Shown: positions 16,639 to 24,960 of the stretch, piece after piece
How positions within the stretch are numbered: position 1 is the stretch's first letter
Layout of the letters: every line of letters begins with the position of its first letter
Assembly (NCBI RefSeq): GCF_031127815.1
Contig: NZ_JARXHY010000002.1
Coordinates: forward strand, 488,936 to 552,935
Direction: 5' to 3'
Length of the DNA stretch: 64,000 nt
From: Pelagicoccus sp. SDUM812003
Lineage (GTDB): Bacteria > Verrucomicrobiota > Verrucomicrobiia > Opitutales > Opitutaceae
Translations under genes and position numbers: made by a program
Notes under the pieces: generated by a model
The model's input: the letters and a program-made list of their open reading frames with translations, nothing else
Database searches by the model: none
Told to the model about the DNA's origin: nothing

Positions 16639-18285
16639 CTAGACGAGACACGCTTTCTCGCGTAGTTCTTTTACCAGTACACGCTCGTTTTCCGAGTAAT
16701 CCACAGGCAACTCCACAAGCCAAACGCCTCCTTCTTCAAGCCCTCGCTCTAAGCATTTCTTGAGTTCGTCAACGCTTTCGACTCGCACGCTACGAGCCCC
16801 ATAACTCGCGGCGTAGGCGACAAAATCAGGGTTCCCATAGTCGAGTCCCCAATTCTCAAATCCCATGCCCGCTTGCTTCCACTTGATCATGCCGTAGGCA
16901 TTGTCTCGCAGGACTAGAACGACCAAATCGATACCGAGCCTCACAGCGGTTTCGAGCTCTTGCGAGTTCATCATAAAGCCTCCATCACCACACACGGAAA
17001 TCACCTTTCGTTCCGGGTGGATCAGTTTCGCTGCAATCGCGGAAGGCAGGCCCGCCCCCATGGTAGCCAGAGCGTTGTCTAATAGCAATGTATTGGGCTG
17101 ACACACAGGGTACGAACGTGCAAACCAGACCTTGTAGATACCGTTGTCGAGCGTGACGATTCCATCTTCGGGAAGAGCTGATCTAACATCTGCTACAAAC
17201 CTCTGAGGCACTACGGGAAAACGCTCGTCGTCAGAATTCGCGCTCGTCCTTTCCTTCAGCAAGTCCTGGACGCGCTCAAAGTATGAAAAGTCCCAATACG
17301 GATTCGGAGCGACGAGTTCAGTCAAACGCTCGAGCGACTTGCCTATGTCTCCGACCACTTCCAGTTGGGGAAAGTAGACCTCGTCGACCTGCGCTGGAAA
17401 GTAGTTAACATGGATCACTTCCTTCCCTCCGTGCTCCATCAGAAACGGGGGCTTCTCGACTACGTCGTGACCTATATTCACGATGAGATCAGCTTGATCA
17501 ATGGCGCAATGCAGGTAGTCGAGCTCCGACAACGCTGCTGTCCCAAGAAATCTTGGATGCCTTGAGTCGACAACTCCGAGGCCCATCTGCGTACTAAACC
17601 AATACATACTCGAACGATCGATGAACGCCTCGACACTGTCTCGCACCTGCTTGCGATTAGCTCCGGCCCCGATTAGCACCAGCGGACTGTTGGCCTCAAC
17701 AATCTTTTCTGCGGCCAAACGTAGCACCTCATCGGAAGCGGTCGCATAGCGGCGGGTGGAACGTTCAAACAGATTCGTATCCAACACCTCATCACGGGCT
17801 ACGTCCTCAGGAAGTTCTAAATATACCGCTCCCGGACGCTCCGTCGCTGCGGTGCGAAACGATTCGCGGACGATGCTTGGGATCATTCTCCCACTCACAA
17901 TCTGGCTCGACAGCTTCGTCAGCGGCTTCATCAAGCCTACGACATCCACAATCTGAAATCGCCCTTGCTTGCTTCGCATGATCGGTTTCTGTCCACTGAT
18001 CATTATCATCGGCATCGCTCCCAATTGAGCGTACGCGGCTGCTGTCACGAAATTCGTCGCGCCCGGGCCGAGCGTCGACAAACAAACCCCAGGACGGCCG
18101 GTCAAGCGACCATAGGTCGCGGCCATGAATCCGGCGGCCTGCTCATGCCGAGTGAGCACGAGCTTGATTTTGCCCGATTTTCTCAATGAATCGAGAAAGT
18201 CTAGATTCTCCTCTCCTGGTACTCCAAAGATGTACTCAACACCTTCATTCTCCAACGCTTTGATAAATAAATCTGACGCTTTCAT
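16639..18285 (-). CDS. Acetolactate-synthase-like thiamine diphosphate enzyme
   Basis: A 548-residue product from the ATG at 18285; the frame upstream overlaps the DoxX stop. The three TPP-enzyme domains are seen: the pyrimidine domain with the conserved Glu (RHEQAAGFMAATYGRLTG), the central domain (APNP region preceded by GANRKQ), and the diphosphate domain with VCGDGGFMMNSQELETA. The family makes acetolactate from pyruvate or carries out similar carboligations and decarboxylations. No regulatory subunit (IlvN) adjoins it and the neighbours are an aldehyde dehydrogenase and DoxX, so a catabolic or redox role is more likely than valine/isoleucine synthesis. Confidence 0.9.
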   Translation of the reverse strand: MKASDLFIKALENEGVEYIFGVPGEENLDFLDSLRKSGKIKLVLTRHEQAAGFMAATYGRLTGRPGVCLSTLGPGATNFVTAAAYAQLGAMPMIMISGQKPIMRSKQGRFQIVDVVGLMKPLTKLSSQIVSGRMIPSIVRESFRTAATERPGAVYLELPEDVARDEVLDTNLFERSTRRYATASDEVLRLAAEKIVEANSPLVLIGAGANRKQVRDSVEAFIDRSSMYWFSTQMGLGVVDSRHPRFLGTAALSELDYLHCAIDQADLIVNIGHDVVEKPPFLMEHGGKEVIHVNYFPAQVDEVYFPQLEVVGDIGKSLERLTELVAPNPYWDFSYFERVQDLLKERTSANSDDERFPVVPQRFVADVRSALPEDGIVTLDNGIYKVWFARSYPVCQPNTLLLDNALATMGAGLPSAIAAKLIHPERKVISVCGDGGFMMNSQELETAVRLGIDLVVLVLRDNAYGMIKWKQAGMGFENWGLDYGNPDFVAYAASYGARSVRVESVDELKKCLERGLEEGGVWLVELPVDYSENERVLVKELREKACLV

Positions 18286-18305
18286 GTCTAGTCTCTCAAT
18301 TTTTT

Positions 18306-18689
18306 CTACTCTTGTCTCCAATCACCCAATACAGGTATTCGCTTTATATTTAGGGCGACCACCACGGCAGAGCCCACCCAGCAATAAATTCCGAGCGCTC
18401 CCAATATCCCACGGTCTCCGACCCAACCGAGTTGCGACCAGTGCCCTATCATAGCTCCAGTCATCAACCCCCAGGCTAACAATCCGCCCCAGGCTTGACC
18501 CTTTGGAACAATCAAGAAGGTAGCGGCGATCAGTTCGAGTACGCCGATAAGGATTCTACCACTATCCCCCATGCCCAGTTCTCTGAAAATCGCTACCGAA
18601 TCCGGATGAGCCGAAAACTTGAAGTATAAACTCTGAGCGAGGATCAACGCGATGCTCACGCTCACTAATTTTGAAAATATCGTCTTCAT
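18306..18689 (-). CDS. DoxX-family membrane protein
   Basis: A 127-residue protein with four predicted membrane helices. The N-terminal ILAQSLYFKFSAHPDSVAIFRELG and the second-helix GVLELIAATFLIVPKG are typical of the DoxX family, linked to quinone or thiosulfate redox reactions in some members. It lies between the FMN glutamate-synthase-like and acetolactate-synthase-like genes with gaps of 29 and 20 bases. A second DoxX protein with the same Q-[ST]-L-[YF]-F-K-F motif is at 21305-21751, paired with a YHS protein. Confidence 0.85.
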   Translation of the reverse strand: MKTIFSKLVSVSIALILAQSLYFKFSAHPDSVAIFRELGMGDSGRILIGVLELIAATFLIVPKGQAWGGLLAWGLMTGAMIGHWSQLGWVGDRGILGALGIYCWVGSAVVVALNIKRIPVLGDWRQE

Positions 18690-18718
18690 TTTTATAATCT
18701 CTCGTTTTCAGGTTTCAC

Positions 18719-20296
18719 TCAGGCTGAAATCAGCGAATCGCTTTCGCTTGCACGTTTAGTCTCTACCTGAAGAGCTTCTTCCACGTATCCGCTCAACTGT
18801 GACAATTTGGGAATGTGTAGATTCTCCGTATTCAGATCATTAAACCGCGTCTTGCCGGTGGAAGCTAGGAGCTCCTCGAGGTCGTGCTCTACATTATCCA
18901 CGAAGTTTTTGACTCTCAGCGCCTTCGACCCAATATCGATTCCCTTTTGAAGTCTCGGATCGTGCGTTGTAATCCCTATCGGGCACGTATTGTTGCCGCA
19001 TTGTAGAGCTTGAATACAACCAAGCGCCATCATGAATCCTCGGGCAGTGTAGACCGCGTCAGCTCCCAACGCGAAGGCTAACATTTGACTGGCGGGTGTG
19101 ACGAGTTTCCCGGAGGCGTTCAGTTTTAATCGCCCACGTACTCCCTCCCTCTCGAGAATTGAGTTAACCTGCCAAAGAGCGTCCAACAAAGGCGTGCCCA
19201 CTTTGTCTAGAAATGCCTTAGGGGCCGCTCCCGTGCCTCCCTCCGCTCCATCTAGGGTGATGAAATCCGGAAAGACTTCCTGTAGTTTCATTTCGCATAC
19301 GAGTAGCGTAAACTCTTCAGGGCTACTAAGACACAGCTTGATCCCCACGGGCAGGCCGCTCACATCCTGAACTCGTTTGATAAACTGCACCGTAGCTGAC
19401 GGAGAGGAGCACTCGGGATGAAAGGTTGGAGAAACGACATCCGATCCTAAAGGCACACCTCGCAACTCGCTGATTTCAGCTGTTATCTTCTCTTTTGGGA
19501 GCAAGCCTCCTTTACCAGGTTTAGCGCCTTGGGATAGCTTGATCTCAATCATCTTGATCTGCTCCATTGAAGCCAGCGATCTGAGCTTAGCATCGTCCAG
19601 CAATCCTTCCTCGTCTCGTACTCCAAACTTAGTCGTTCCAATTTGAAAGATAAGATCACATCCCTCCATAAGGTGATACTTAGGATACCCGCCCTCTCCG
19701 GTGTTCATGGGGATACCCGCTAGCTTAGCGCCTCTCGCCAGCGATCGTACCGCTCGCTCGCCAAGGGCGCCGAAACTCATCGCGCTGATCATAATCGGCC
19801 GCTGAATAGTATAGGCGGTTTCCAGTCCTCTTTCTTCGCCATAGATAAGCGAGAATGGCTCCAGACGCTCCTTCGATGCAGGGAACATGGAATGCCGAAT
19901 CTTTATCTCCGAAGCGTCAAACGCATCCTGAGATCCAAAAGAGCTCGCTGAATCGATGTTCTTCGCCTTGCGATAAACTTCCGAACGTACCTGGCGGTCA
20001 AACGGTCGTTCCTCCCTGTCATTGGAAAGCAGATACTGCCTCAGCTCAGGACCGATGCTTTCGAGCAAATATCGCCCTTGGCCCAGAATTCCAAAATTCC
20101 TGAGCAAGGTGTGCTCCTTCTGCCCCAGCAAGTAGAAACCATTCACCAAAGACAGGAAGAAAGCTGCTACGGTGAGGAAGTGGAAATAGAAGGAGACAAG
20201 CTCCCCTGCGATTGCAAAAATGCCGACGGACAGAGGAAGCGCGATGTTAACGAAGTTCGCCAGCTTATGTAAATCAACGTGTAGGCTCTTAGACAT
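18719..20296 (-). CDS. Membrane-anchored FMN-binding glutamate-synthase-like protein
   Basis: A 525-residue protein from the ATG at 20296. Two membrane helices near the N-terminus (VNIALPLSVGIFAIAGELVSFYFHFLTVAAFFLSLVNG) are followed by a glutamate synthase central-type barrel: ISAMSFGALGERAVRSLARGA, TGEGGYPKYH, KPGKGGLLPKEKI and LDGAEGGTGAAP. The CIQALQCGNNTCP segment has the three cysteines expected for a 3Fe-4S cluster. The glutaminase domain is missing, as in the GltB2/YerD-like class, whose substrate is not settled. It is the first gene of the operon ending with the ECF sigma gene and is preceded by the -24/-12-like element at 20351-20373. Confidence 0.88.
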   Translation of the reverse strand: MSKSLHVDLHKLANFVNIALPLSVGIFAIAGELVSFYFHFLTVAAFFLSLVNGFYLLGQKEHTLLRNFGILGQGRYLLESIGPELRQYLLSNDREERPFDRQVRSEVYRKAKNIDSASSFGSQDAFDASEIKIRHSMFPASKERLEPFSLIYGEERGLETAYTIQRPIMISAMSFGALGERAVRSLARGAKLAGIPMNTGEGGYPKYHLMEGCDLIFQIGTTKFGVRDEEGLLDDAKLRSLASMEQIKMIEIKLSQGAKPGKGGLLPKEKITAEISELRGVPLGSDVVSPTFHPECSSPSATVQFIKRVQDVSGLPVGIKLCLSSPEEFTLLVCEMKLQEVFPDFITLDGAEGGTGAAPKAFLDKVGTPLLDALWQVNSILEREGVRGRLKLNASGKLVTPASQMLAFALGADAVYTARGFMMALGCIQALQCGNNTCPIGITTHDPRLQKGIDIGSKALRVKNFVDNVEHDLEELLASTGKTRFNDLNTENLHIPKLSQLSGYVEEALQVETKRASESDSLISA

Positions 20297-20350
20297 GTTA
20301 AGTAGGGTTAGAAAACTGAAGGTGGATTTAGAGATTTCTGATCTCACCCC

Positions 20351-20373
20351 CCTAAAAACAGGTCCCGTGCCAA
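20351..20373 (-). promoter_or_regulatory. Sigma-54-like promoter of the GltS-DoxX-ALS-ALDH-sigma operon
   Basis: Reverse-strand TTGGCACGGGACCTGTTT is identical over 18 bases to the element before the STAS gene (7836 to 7819). GG-N10-G spacing is kept, with T replacing the usual C of the -12 box. The predicted start near 20346 gives a leader of about 50 bases. An inverted repeat CCACG-N6-CGTGG lies about 110-125 bases upstream (20482-20497). Confidence 0.6.
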
Positions 20374-20675
20374 CGTTCGTCTGCACTCTCGCAAGTCACT
20401 CTCCTACAGGCTTTAATAATTTTTCATCCAATATCCCCCTCCAGAAACAAGCCCCATTTCCCCACGTCAGCTCGCGGATTCCCACGGATTGGCGTGGCAC
20501 CAAAAACTCCGTAATCAATCGGCAAATACATACGCCCGAGATCAATCGCGATACCCACGGCATTCCGTAACAAACCACGAAAGAGCGCGTCACAGCACCC
20601 ATGAAAATCGCAACACATCAGAATCTATACTTTTAAGCTATTCACTATCTGAGGCTTAATCGTGTCTCCAAAAAA

Positions 20676-20693
20676 TCGGCACAGAATCTGATA
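20676..20693 (+). promoter_or_regulatory. Sigma-54-like element before the small secreted CxxC protein
   Basis: TCGGCACAGAATCTGATA keeps GGCAC and the TGAT of the other elements with GG-N10-G spacing. The predicted start is about 20703, 53 bases before the ATG at 20756. It is divergent from the element at 20351-20373. Confidence 0.45.
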
Positions 20694-20755
20694 AAGCGCT
20701 CCAGCACGCGACCGCTCATCCTAGGCGGCGCCTATCGAACCAACCACATATTCAT

Positions 20756-21127
20756 ATGAGAAAAAATAAGCTAACTATTCTCGGTATCGCTCTCGCTGGC
20801 ATCCTTACATCGTCAGCCATCTCTGGGCAGGCTTCAAAGGGCTTCCAACGATTCAAACGAATCGAGACAAAGCCCCAGCTACAGGAACTGCAAATTGGCG
20901 ACTCGGTTGCGCTCTCCTGCGAGATATGCGAATCTATAATAACTCAGGAGCTAAGTGCCGTAGAAGAGCTCAAGGCCTTCATCGACCTTGATAAACCTAA
21001 AACCTGTCTCGCTTGCGCGGCTCCATTCAGTCAGCGTCACGGATCTTCGGATACAGAAAACGACGAACTGATTCTTGAAAACCAGGAACACGGCAAACAG
21101 CTGGTCATTTCGGTGCAAAAACGCTAA
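20756..21127 (+). CDS. Small secreted protein with two CxxC motifs
   Basis: A 123-residue product with a signal peptide (KLTILGIALAGILTSSAISGQ). The mature part has two pairs of cysteines, SCEICESI and TCLACAAPF, about 30 residues apart, which could bind a metal or form disulfides. No known domain is recognised. A strong terminator follows at 21153-21203 and a -24/-12-like element precedes it. It may be a periplasmic partner of the redox genes on either side. Confidence 0.6.
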   Translation: MRKNKLTILGIALAGILTSSAISGQASKGFQRFKRIETKPQLQELQIGDSVALSCEICESIITQELSAVEELKAFIDLDKPKTCLACAAPFSQRHGSSDTENDELILENQEHGKQLVISVQKR

Positions 21128-21152
21128 GCGCCGAGTTCATAGGATTAAAAAC

Positions 21153-21203
21153 AGCCACCTCGTTCGCTCCCTTCGTCGGGAAAACGATCGAGGTGGCTTT
21201 TTC
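21153..21203 (+). terminator. Rho-independent terminator
   Basis: AGCCACCTCG (21153-21162) pairs exactly with CGAGGTGGCT (21189-21198), with further internal pairing, followed by TTTTTC. It lies 26 bases after the secreted-protein stop. Confidence 0.75.
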
Positions 21204-21250
21204 ATCGCTCCTTTTGTTTGGAGCCCACCAGACCCGTCCTGCGTATACGC

Positions 21251-21279
21251 AAAAAAACCGGAGTCTAAATCGACTCCGG
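21251..21279 (-). terminator. Rho-independent terminator of the YHS-DoxX operon
   Basis: On the reverse strand CCGGAGTC-N6-GACTCCGG is followed by seven T residues. It lies 26 bases beyond the DoxX stop at 21305. Confidence 0.85.
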
Positions 21280-21304
21280 CTCGGACCCAAGGTACCTTAC
21301 TCCT

Positions 21305-21751
21305 TCAATACACGGCTCTCCGCTTGCTTCCGATGACTTCAAGAATACGGATGCCGAAAGGTTTCCATTGCGAGCGTCTCAACGCTATGCACATGCCGCA
21401 TGCAACTGTCGCCACGAGCGCTAGCGAAAAGAGCAAACCTCCATCGTCTTGAACTTCGATTCCCAAAACGAGAAGGTGCGATGCAATTGCCCCTAGCATA
21501 ACCCCGACTCCCACCATCGCCCCCAGCCAGCTCAATCTCGGATGCATCAGCAATCCCGCAGCCACCAGCTCGGAAATTCCTGCGAGCCACCTGCCCCACG
21601 GTTCAACTCCAAGCGTTGAAAATATATAAACAGACTCTTCTGCTCCGGCGAATTTGAAAAACAGAGTCTGAGCGAAAATCACAGCAGCGACAATCTGCGC
21701 GATCCACGATAAAACTGAAGTATATCCAGACGTTTTAGTATCAGCTTTCAT
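21305..21751 (-). CDS. DoxX-family membrane protein
   Basis: A 148-residue protein with four predicted membrane helices: VAAVIFAQTLFFKFAGAEESVYIFSTLG, WLAGISELVAAGLL, WLGAMVGVGVMLGAIASHLLVLG and LLFSLALVATVACGMCIAL. It matches the DoxX family. It lies 32 bases after the YHS gene and is closed by the strong terminator at 21251-21279, so the two form an operon. The YHS partner suggests metal- or redox-linked function; the chemistry is not known. Confidence 0.82.
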   Translation of the reverse strand: MKADTKTSGYTSVLSWIAQIVAAVIFAQTLFFKFAGAEESVYIFSTLGVEPWGRWLAGISELVAAGLLMHPRLSWLGAMVGVGVMLGAIASHLLVLGIEVQDDGGLLFSLALVATVACGMCIALRRSQWKPFGIRILEVIGSKRRAVY

Positions 21752-21783
21752 ATTACAAAAGTTTGGTGTTAACAGTACAGGAG

Positions 21784-22281
21784 CTAGCGTCCTACGATCT
21801 TATTCCAGTTAGTTTTTGCTGTTTGGTAGAGTTCCGATTCCGGTGCGGATTCCGCTTTCTTATTCCATTTCTTCAAGGTGTCCCCAAACAGACCATCATA
21901 GTAAAGCAGCAGCTTGCCATCGTAGATCCGGTACGTCTCCGGATTCACGTCAACCTGTTCGCCCTCTAGCATCGCCCACGCGCACCAGCCTCCGAATTCA
22001 GGAAGATAGCGCCCTGGCTCAGATTCGAATGCTTCGCGATTCGCTTCGTTGACAAACCGATATCGAACCCCCTCATAAACGACTTCGATCGCCTTGCTTC
22101 CCTGAATAGGACCACTTGACTCGAAGTAGCTGACCGGATCGTAACCACTGAGAGCCAAGTCTCCTTTTTCGAGGTTGATGTACCGGTGATCCACTGCGGG
22201 TACCGGATCCGATTGAGCGTTGCAGACAATCGGGATAATTGAAACCGCCAAAGCGGCGTAGAGATTAAGATGCGTTTTCAT
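21784..22281 (-). CDS. Exported YHS-domain protein
   Basis: A 165-residue product with a signal peptide (MKTHLNLYAALAVSIIPIVCNAQ) and a YHS-type domain: LALSGYDPVSYFESSGPIQGSKAIEVVYEGVRYRFVNEANREAFESEPGRYLPEFGGWCAWAM. The motifs GYDPVSYF, YRF.N..NR..F and YGGWCA-like GGWCAWA are typical of the exported YHS group, thought to bind a metal. The C-terminal Lys/Glu-rich helix is common in them. A -24/-12-like element at 22311-22329 precedes it. Confidence 0.85.
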   Translation of the reverse strand: MKTHLNLYAALAVSIIPIVCNAQSDPVPAVDHRYINLEKGDLALSGYDPVSYFESSGPIQGSKAIEVVYEGVRYRFVNEANREAFESEPGRYLPEFGGWCAWAMLEGEQVDVNPETYRIYDGKLLLYYDGLFGDTLKKWNKKAESAPESELYQTAKTNWNKIVGR

Positions 22282-22310
22282 CGTGTGCAGTATTTTAGTT
22301 CACGAGCCTA

Positions 22311-22329
22311 TTAACATCCTTCGCGCCAG
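22311..22329 (-). promoter_or_regulatory. Sigma-54-like element before the YHS-DoxX operon
   Basis: Reverse-strand CTGGCGCGAAGGATGTTAA: GG-N10-GT spacing as in the other elements, with one change in the -24 half. The predicted start near 22302 gives a 21-base leader. Confidence 0.45.
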
Positions 22330-22529
22330 TTTCTGACAACAAGTCGTAAACCCCTCCCCATCTGAAACTTAAAATGTTTCGCGTCAGAAACCAAGAGATT
22401 CGACAGGCCTCACTTCCGCGTCCAACCGCGAATAACCACGGTATTCCGCGACTGGTCGAAACACAACCACTCACTTCCGAGTTGATTGCCTTCCTCCAAA
22501 TACTAACCTTGCCTAATCCTCCTCCTAAA

Positions 22530-24491
22530 ATGCCTCTGCCATCCTCTCTCTCGGACCCTAATAGGCTAGAAGTCCTTTCTCGCTACAATATAGCAGGAGC
22601 CGACTCAGAGCCTAGGATCGATCGGATCATCGAGCTCGCAACGTCTTACTTCAAGGTTCCCATCGGCATCGTAAGCATTGTCGATCAAGAACGTTCCTGG
22701 TTCGTATCGAGAAAGGGCATCAGCCTGACTCAAGTTCCGAATGAACCAGGACTGTGCGCAACAGCGTTTGATCACCAAGGAGGGTACTTCATTCCCGACA
22801 CTCTCAACGACAAACTCGCACGCCACCATTCTTTGGTTACAGGCGACCAACGTATTCGCTTCTACGCCGCCGCCCCTCTACCTACCCCAGATGGATACAG
22901 TCTTGGCACGCTATGCCTACTCGATCGCGAGCCTCGAACCTTCGGTGAGAATGATATGAAACAACTTACAAGCTTCTCGAAGCTGGTAATCAGCGAATTA
23001 GAATTTCGCATCAATTCTCGAAAAATCCAAGAATTAGAAGAAAGGCAAAAGCGCCTCGTCAACCGTCTACAAGAGGCCCGAGACGCCGCAGAGGAAAGCG
23101 AGGAACGATTTAGAGATTTGTTCGACGAAGCTCCGATCGCATATGTCCACGAAGACCTCGAGTCTCGATTTATCCGAGCCAATCGAGCCGCCCAGCGCAT
23201 TCTCGGGCTAAGCCCCGACGAGGCGGTTGGCACCATTGGCAAAACGCTAGTAGCAAACACCACCGAAAACCAAGCTCGTCTGCAAAGCGCGTTCGAGTCC
23301 ATCGGAAAAGGAACTGACACGAGCGGTGTCGTTCTGGAGATGCGGCGCAAGGACAACGGCGAACAGATCTGGATCGAATGGTGGTCAAAGCCGGACCCTA
23401 GTGGAGAGTTCACCCGCACCATGTTCATCGATGTGACCGAACGACTGCGGATGCAGAAAGCGAACGAGCGACTAGAAGCGGAAAACCAGTATCTTCAAGA
23501 AGAGATCAGGCGAGAGCACAATTTCGGTGAAGTTGTCGGGAGAAGCCAGAGTCTCTGCGATGCGCTGCAACAGGTAGAACGAGTTGCCCCAACGGACTCA
23601 ACCGTTCTCCTGGAGGGTGAAACCGGTACTGGTAAAGAGCTGGTCGCGCGGGCAATCCACCAACACAGCAGTCGAGCCAATCATGCTCTGGTCAAAGTCA
23701 ATTGTGGAGCGATCAGCGCAGGGTTGGTGGAAAGCGAACTTTTCGGCCACGTGAAAGGAGCCTTCACGGGTGCCGTGAACAACCGCGATGGACGCTTCAA
23801 AGTAGCTGACAAGGGAACTCTCTTTCTAGACGAGGTCGGCGAGCTGCCCTTGGATACTCAGGTAAAGCTGCTTCGCGTCCTGCAAGAGCAAGAGTTTGAA
23901 CCCATTGGCTCAAGCGCAACGATCAAGGTGGATGTACGCGTCATTGCTGCCACCAATCGTGATCTCGCCGAAGAGGTTCGAAAAGGAAAATTTCGGCAAG
24001 ACCTCTACTATCGTTTAAACGTATTCCCCATCCGGATACCCTCACTTCGGGAAAGAGAGGGAGATATCCCGCTCCTCACTCGGTTCTTCTTGGAAAAACT
24101 AGCCAAACGTCTAAATCAACCCATCAAACGCGTATCCAGAGAAGCAATGCGTCAGCTGGAAAGTTACGATTGGCCGGGAAATATTCGAGAACTGCAAAAC
24201 GTTCTCGAACGAGCCGTTATTCTGACTCTCGGTTCCGAGTTGCAAATCGATCCCAGTCCTCTCGACATCCCGGAAACCTCACCCCAAAAGCCGGCCATTA
24301 GCGCTGTGGAGAGCGAACCACTTCGAGAAAAGCCCGAGACTCTGAAAGAAATGGAGCGAAAACACATCGAAGCGACTCTTGTTCAAACCGGATGGCGGAT
24401 CGAGGGTGAAAAAGGGGCCGCGAAAGCGCTTGGAATCAATCCGAGCACCTTGCGAAGCCGCATAGCTAAGCTTGGCATCAAACGCAGCTAA
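22530..24491 (+). CDS. Sigma-54-dependent activator, GAF-PAS-AAA+-HTH (regulator C)
   Basis: A 653-residue protein from the ATG at 22530; the longer frame from 22374 adds a tail that the paralogue (regulator B) lacks. GAF domain about residues 20-170, PAS about 190-310 (LFDEAPIAYVHEDLESRFIRANRAAQRILG), AAA+ about 330-560 with GETGTGKE, GAFTGA and FLDEVGEL, and a Fis-type HTH at the end (GAAKALGINPSTLRSRIAKLGI). It is the near-twin of regulator B at 8001-9953. It precedes a STAS protein and a fourth activator in the same direction. Signals and targets are unknown, but sigma-54-like elements lie on both sides. Confidence 0.92.
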   Translation: MPLPSSLSDPNRLEVLSRYNIAGADSEPRIDRIIELATSYFKVPIGIVSIVDQERSWFVSRKGISLTQVPNEPGLCATAFDHQGGYFIPDTLNDKLARHHSLVTGDQRIRFYAAAPLPTPDGYSLGTLCLLDREPRTFGENDMKQLTSFSKLVISELEFRINSRKIQELEERQKRLVNRLQEARDAAEESEERFRDLFDEAPIAYVHEDLESRFIRANRAAQRILGLSPDEAVGTIGKTLVANTTENQARLQSAFESIGKGTDTSGVVLEMRRKDNGEQIWIEWWSKPDPSGEFTRTMFIDVTERLRMQKANERLEAENQYLQEEIRREHNFGEVVGRSQSLCDALQQVERVAPTDSTVLLEGETGTGKELVARAIHQHSSRANHALVKVNCGAISAGLVESELFGHVKGAFTGAVNNRDGRFKVADKGTLFLDEVGELPLDTQVKLLRVLQEQEFEPIGSSATIKVDVRVIAATNRDLAEEVRKGKFRQDLYYRLNVFPIRIPSLREREGDIPLLTRFFLEKLAKRLNQPIKRVSREAMRQLESYDWPGNIRELQNVLERAVILTLGSELQIDPSPLDIPETSPQKPAISAVESEPLREKPETLKEMERKHIEATLVQTGWRIEGEKGAAKALGINPSTLRSRIAKLGIKRS

Positions 24492-24507
24492 TAAGAAGCA
24501 TCGCATC

Positions 24508-24523
24508 CTCGAAATATCGAGGT
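24508..24523. promoter_or_regulatory. Palindrome CCTCGA-AATA-TCGAGG
   Basis: A 16-bp perfect palindrome 17 bases after the regulator C stop and about 105 bases upstream of the -24/-12-like element at 24628. It may be an activator site or a hairpin ending the regulator C transcript; no T run follows. Confidence 0.4.
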
Positions 24524-24627
24524 TTCCGCGAAAGTTAGCAGTTCGCTCGAAATCAACAGGAAGGCATACAGCCTCACTTCTTTTGTAATACCTTGTTCAT
24601 CTATTACTTATGATTCCTGTCGAAGTG

Positions 24628-24645
24628 TTGGTACGAAATCTGATT
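24628..24645 (+). promoter_or_regulatory. Sigma-54-like promoter before the STAS-regulator D genes
   Basis: TTGGTACGAAATCTGATT keeps the GG-N10-G spacing and the TGAT -12 form. The predicted start near 24655 gives a 31-base leader to the STAS start at 24686. Confidence 0.5.
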
Positions 24646-24685
24646 AAGAAGGATCAATGGCGACCCAAAGTGCCGCATCCCAAAC

Positions 24686-24940
24686 ATGATCAGAGTAAAC
24701 AAATTAGAAGAAGAACATAGGATTACGCTAGAAGTTGAAGGTGAGCTAACCTCATCAACCCTCGAATCTCTTGTAAGCGAGCTTGCGCAAACTCGGGCAA
24801 CGCAATCGGTGCAGCTTGACTTGGCCGCTGTCGATCACGTCGACCGCGAAGCCATCAAATTCCTCTGCGCCTTGCGAAGTCAACGGATCCCCTTGAAGAA
24901 CTGCCAACCCTACCTTTCGGAAGCGCTACTCAGTTTTTGA
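24686..24940 (+). CDS. Small STAS-domain protein
   Basis: An 84-residue single STAS domain: ITLEVEGELTSSTLESLVSELA, then VQLDLAAVDHVDREAIKFLCALRSQ and a CQPYLSEALL end. As in its relative at 7488-7769, the position of the phosphorylatable Ser is Arg (D-R-E). It lies between two sigma-54 activators; the next start codon is 20 bases past its stop, so it is probably cotranscribed with regulator D. A role in modulating that activator is an inference. Confidence 0.8.
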   Translation: MIRVNKLEEEHRITLEVEGELTSSTLESLVSELAQTRATQSVQLDLAAVDHVDREAIKFLCALRSQRIPLKNCQPYLSEALLSF

Positions 24941-24960
24941 ATACAAGCCTCCCCTCCTCC

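Noticed and set aside
16639..18285. Biosynthetic IlvB
   Set aside because: No IlvN or other branched-chain genes adjoin it; the neighbours are DoxX, aldehyde dehydrogenase and a sigma factor.
24937..24960. TTG start of regulator D overlapping the STAS stop
   Set aside because: An in-frame ATG at 24961 gives a normal N-terminus, and TTG is a less likely start.
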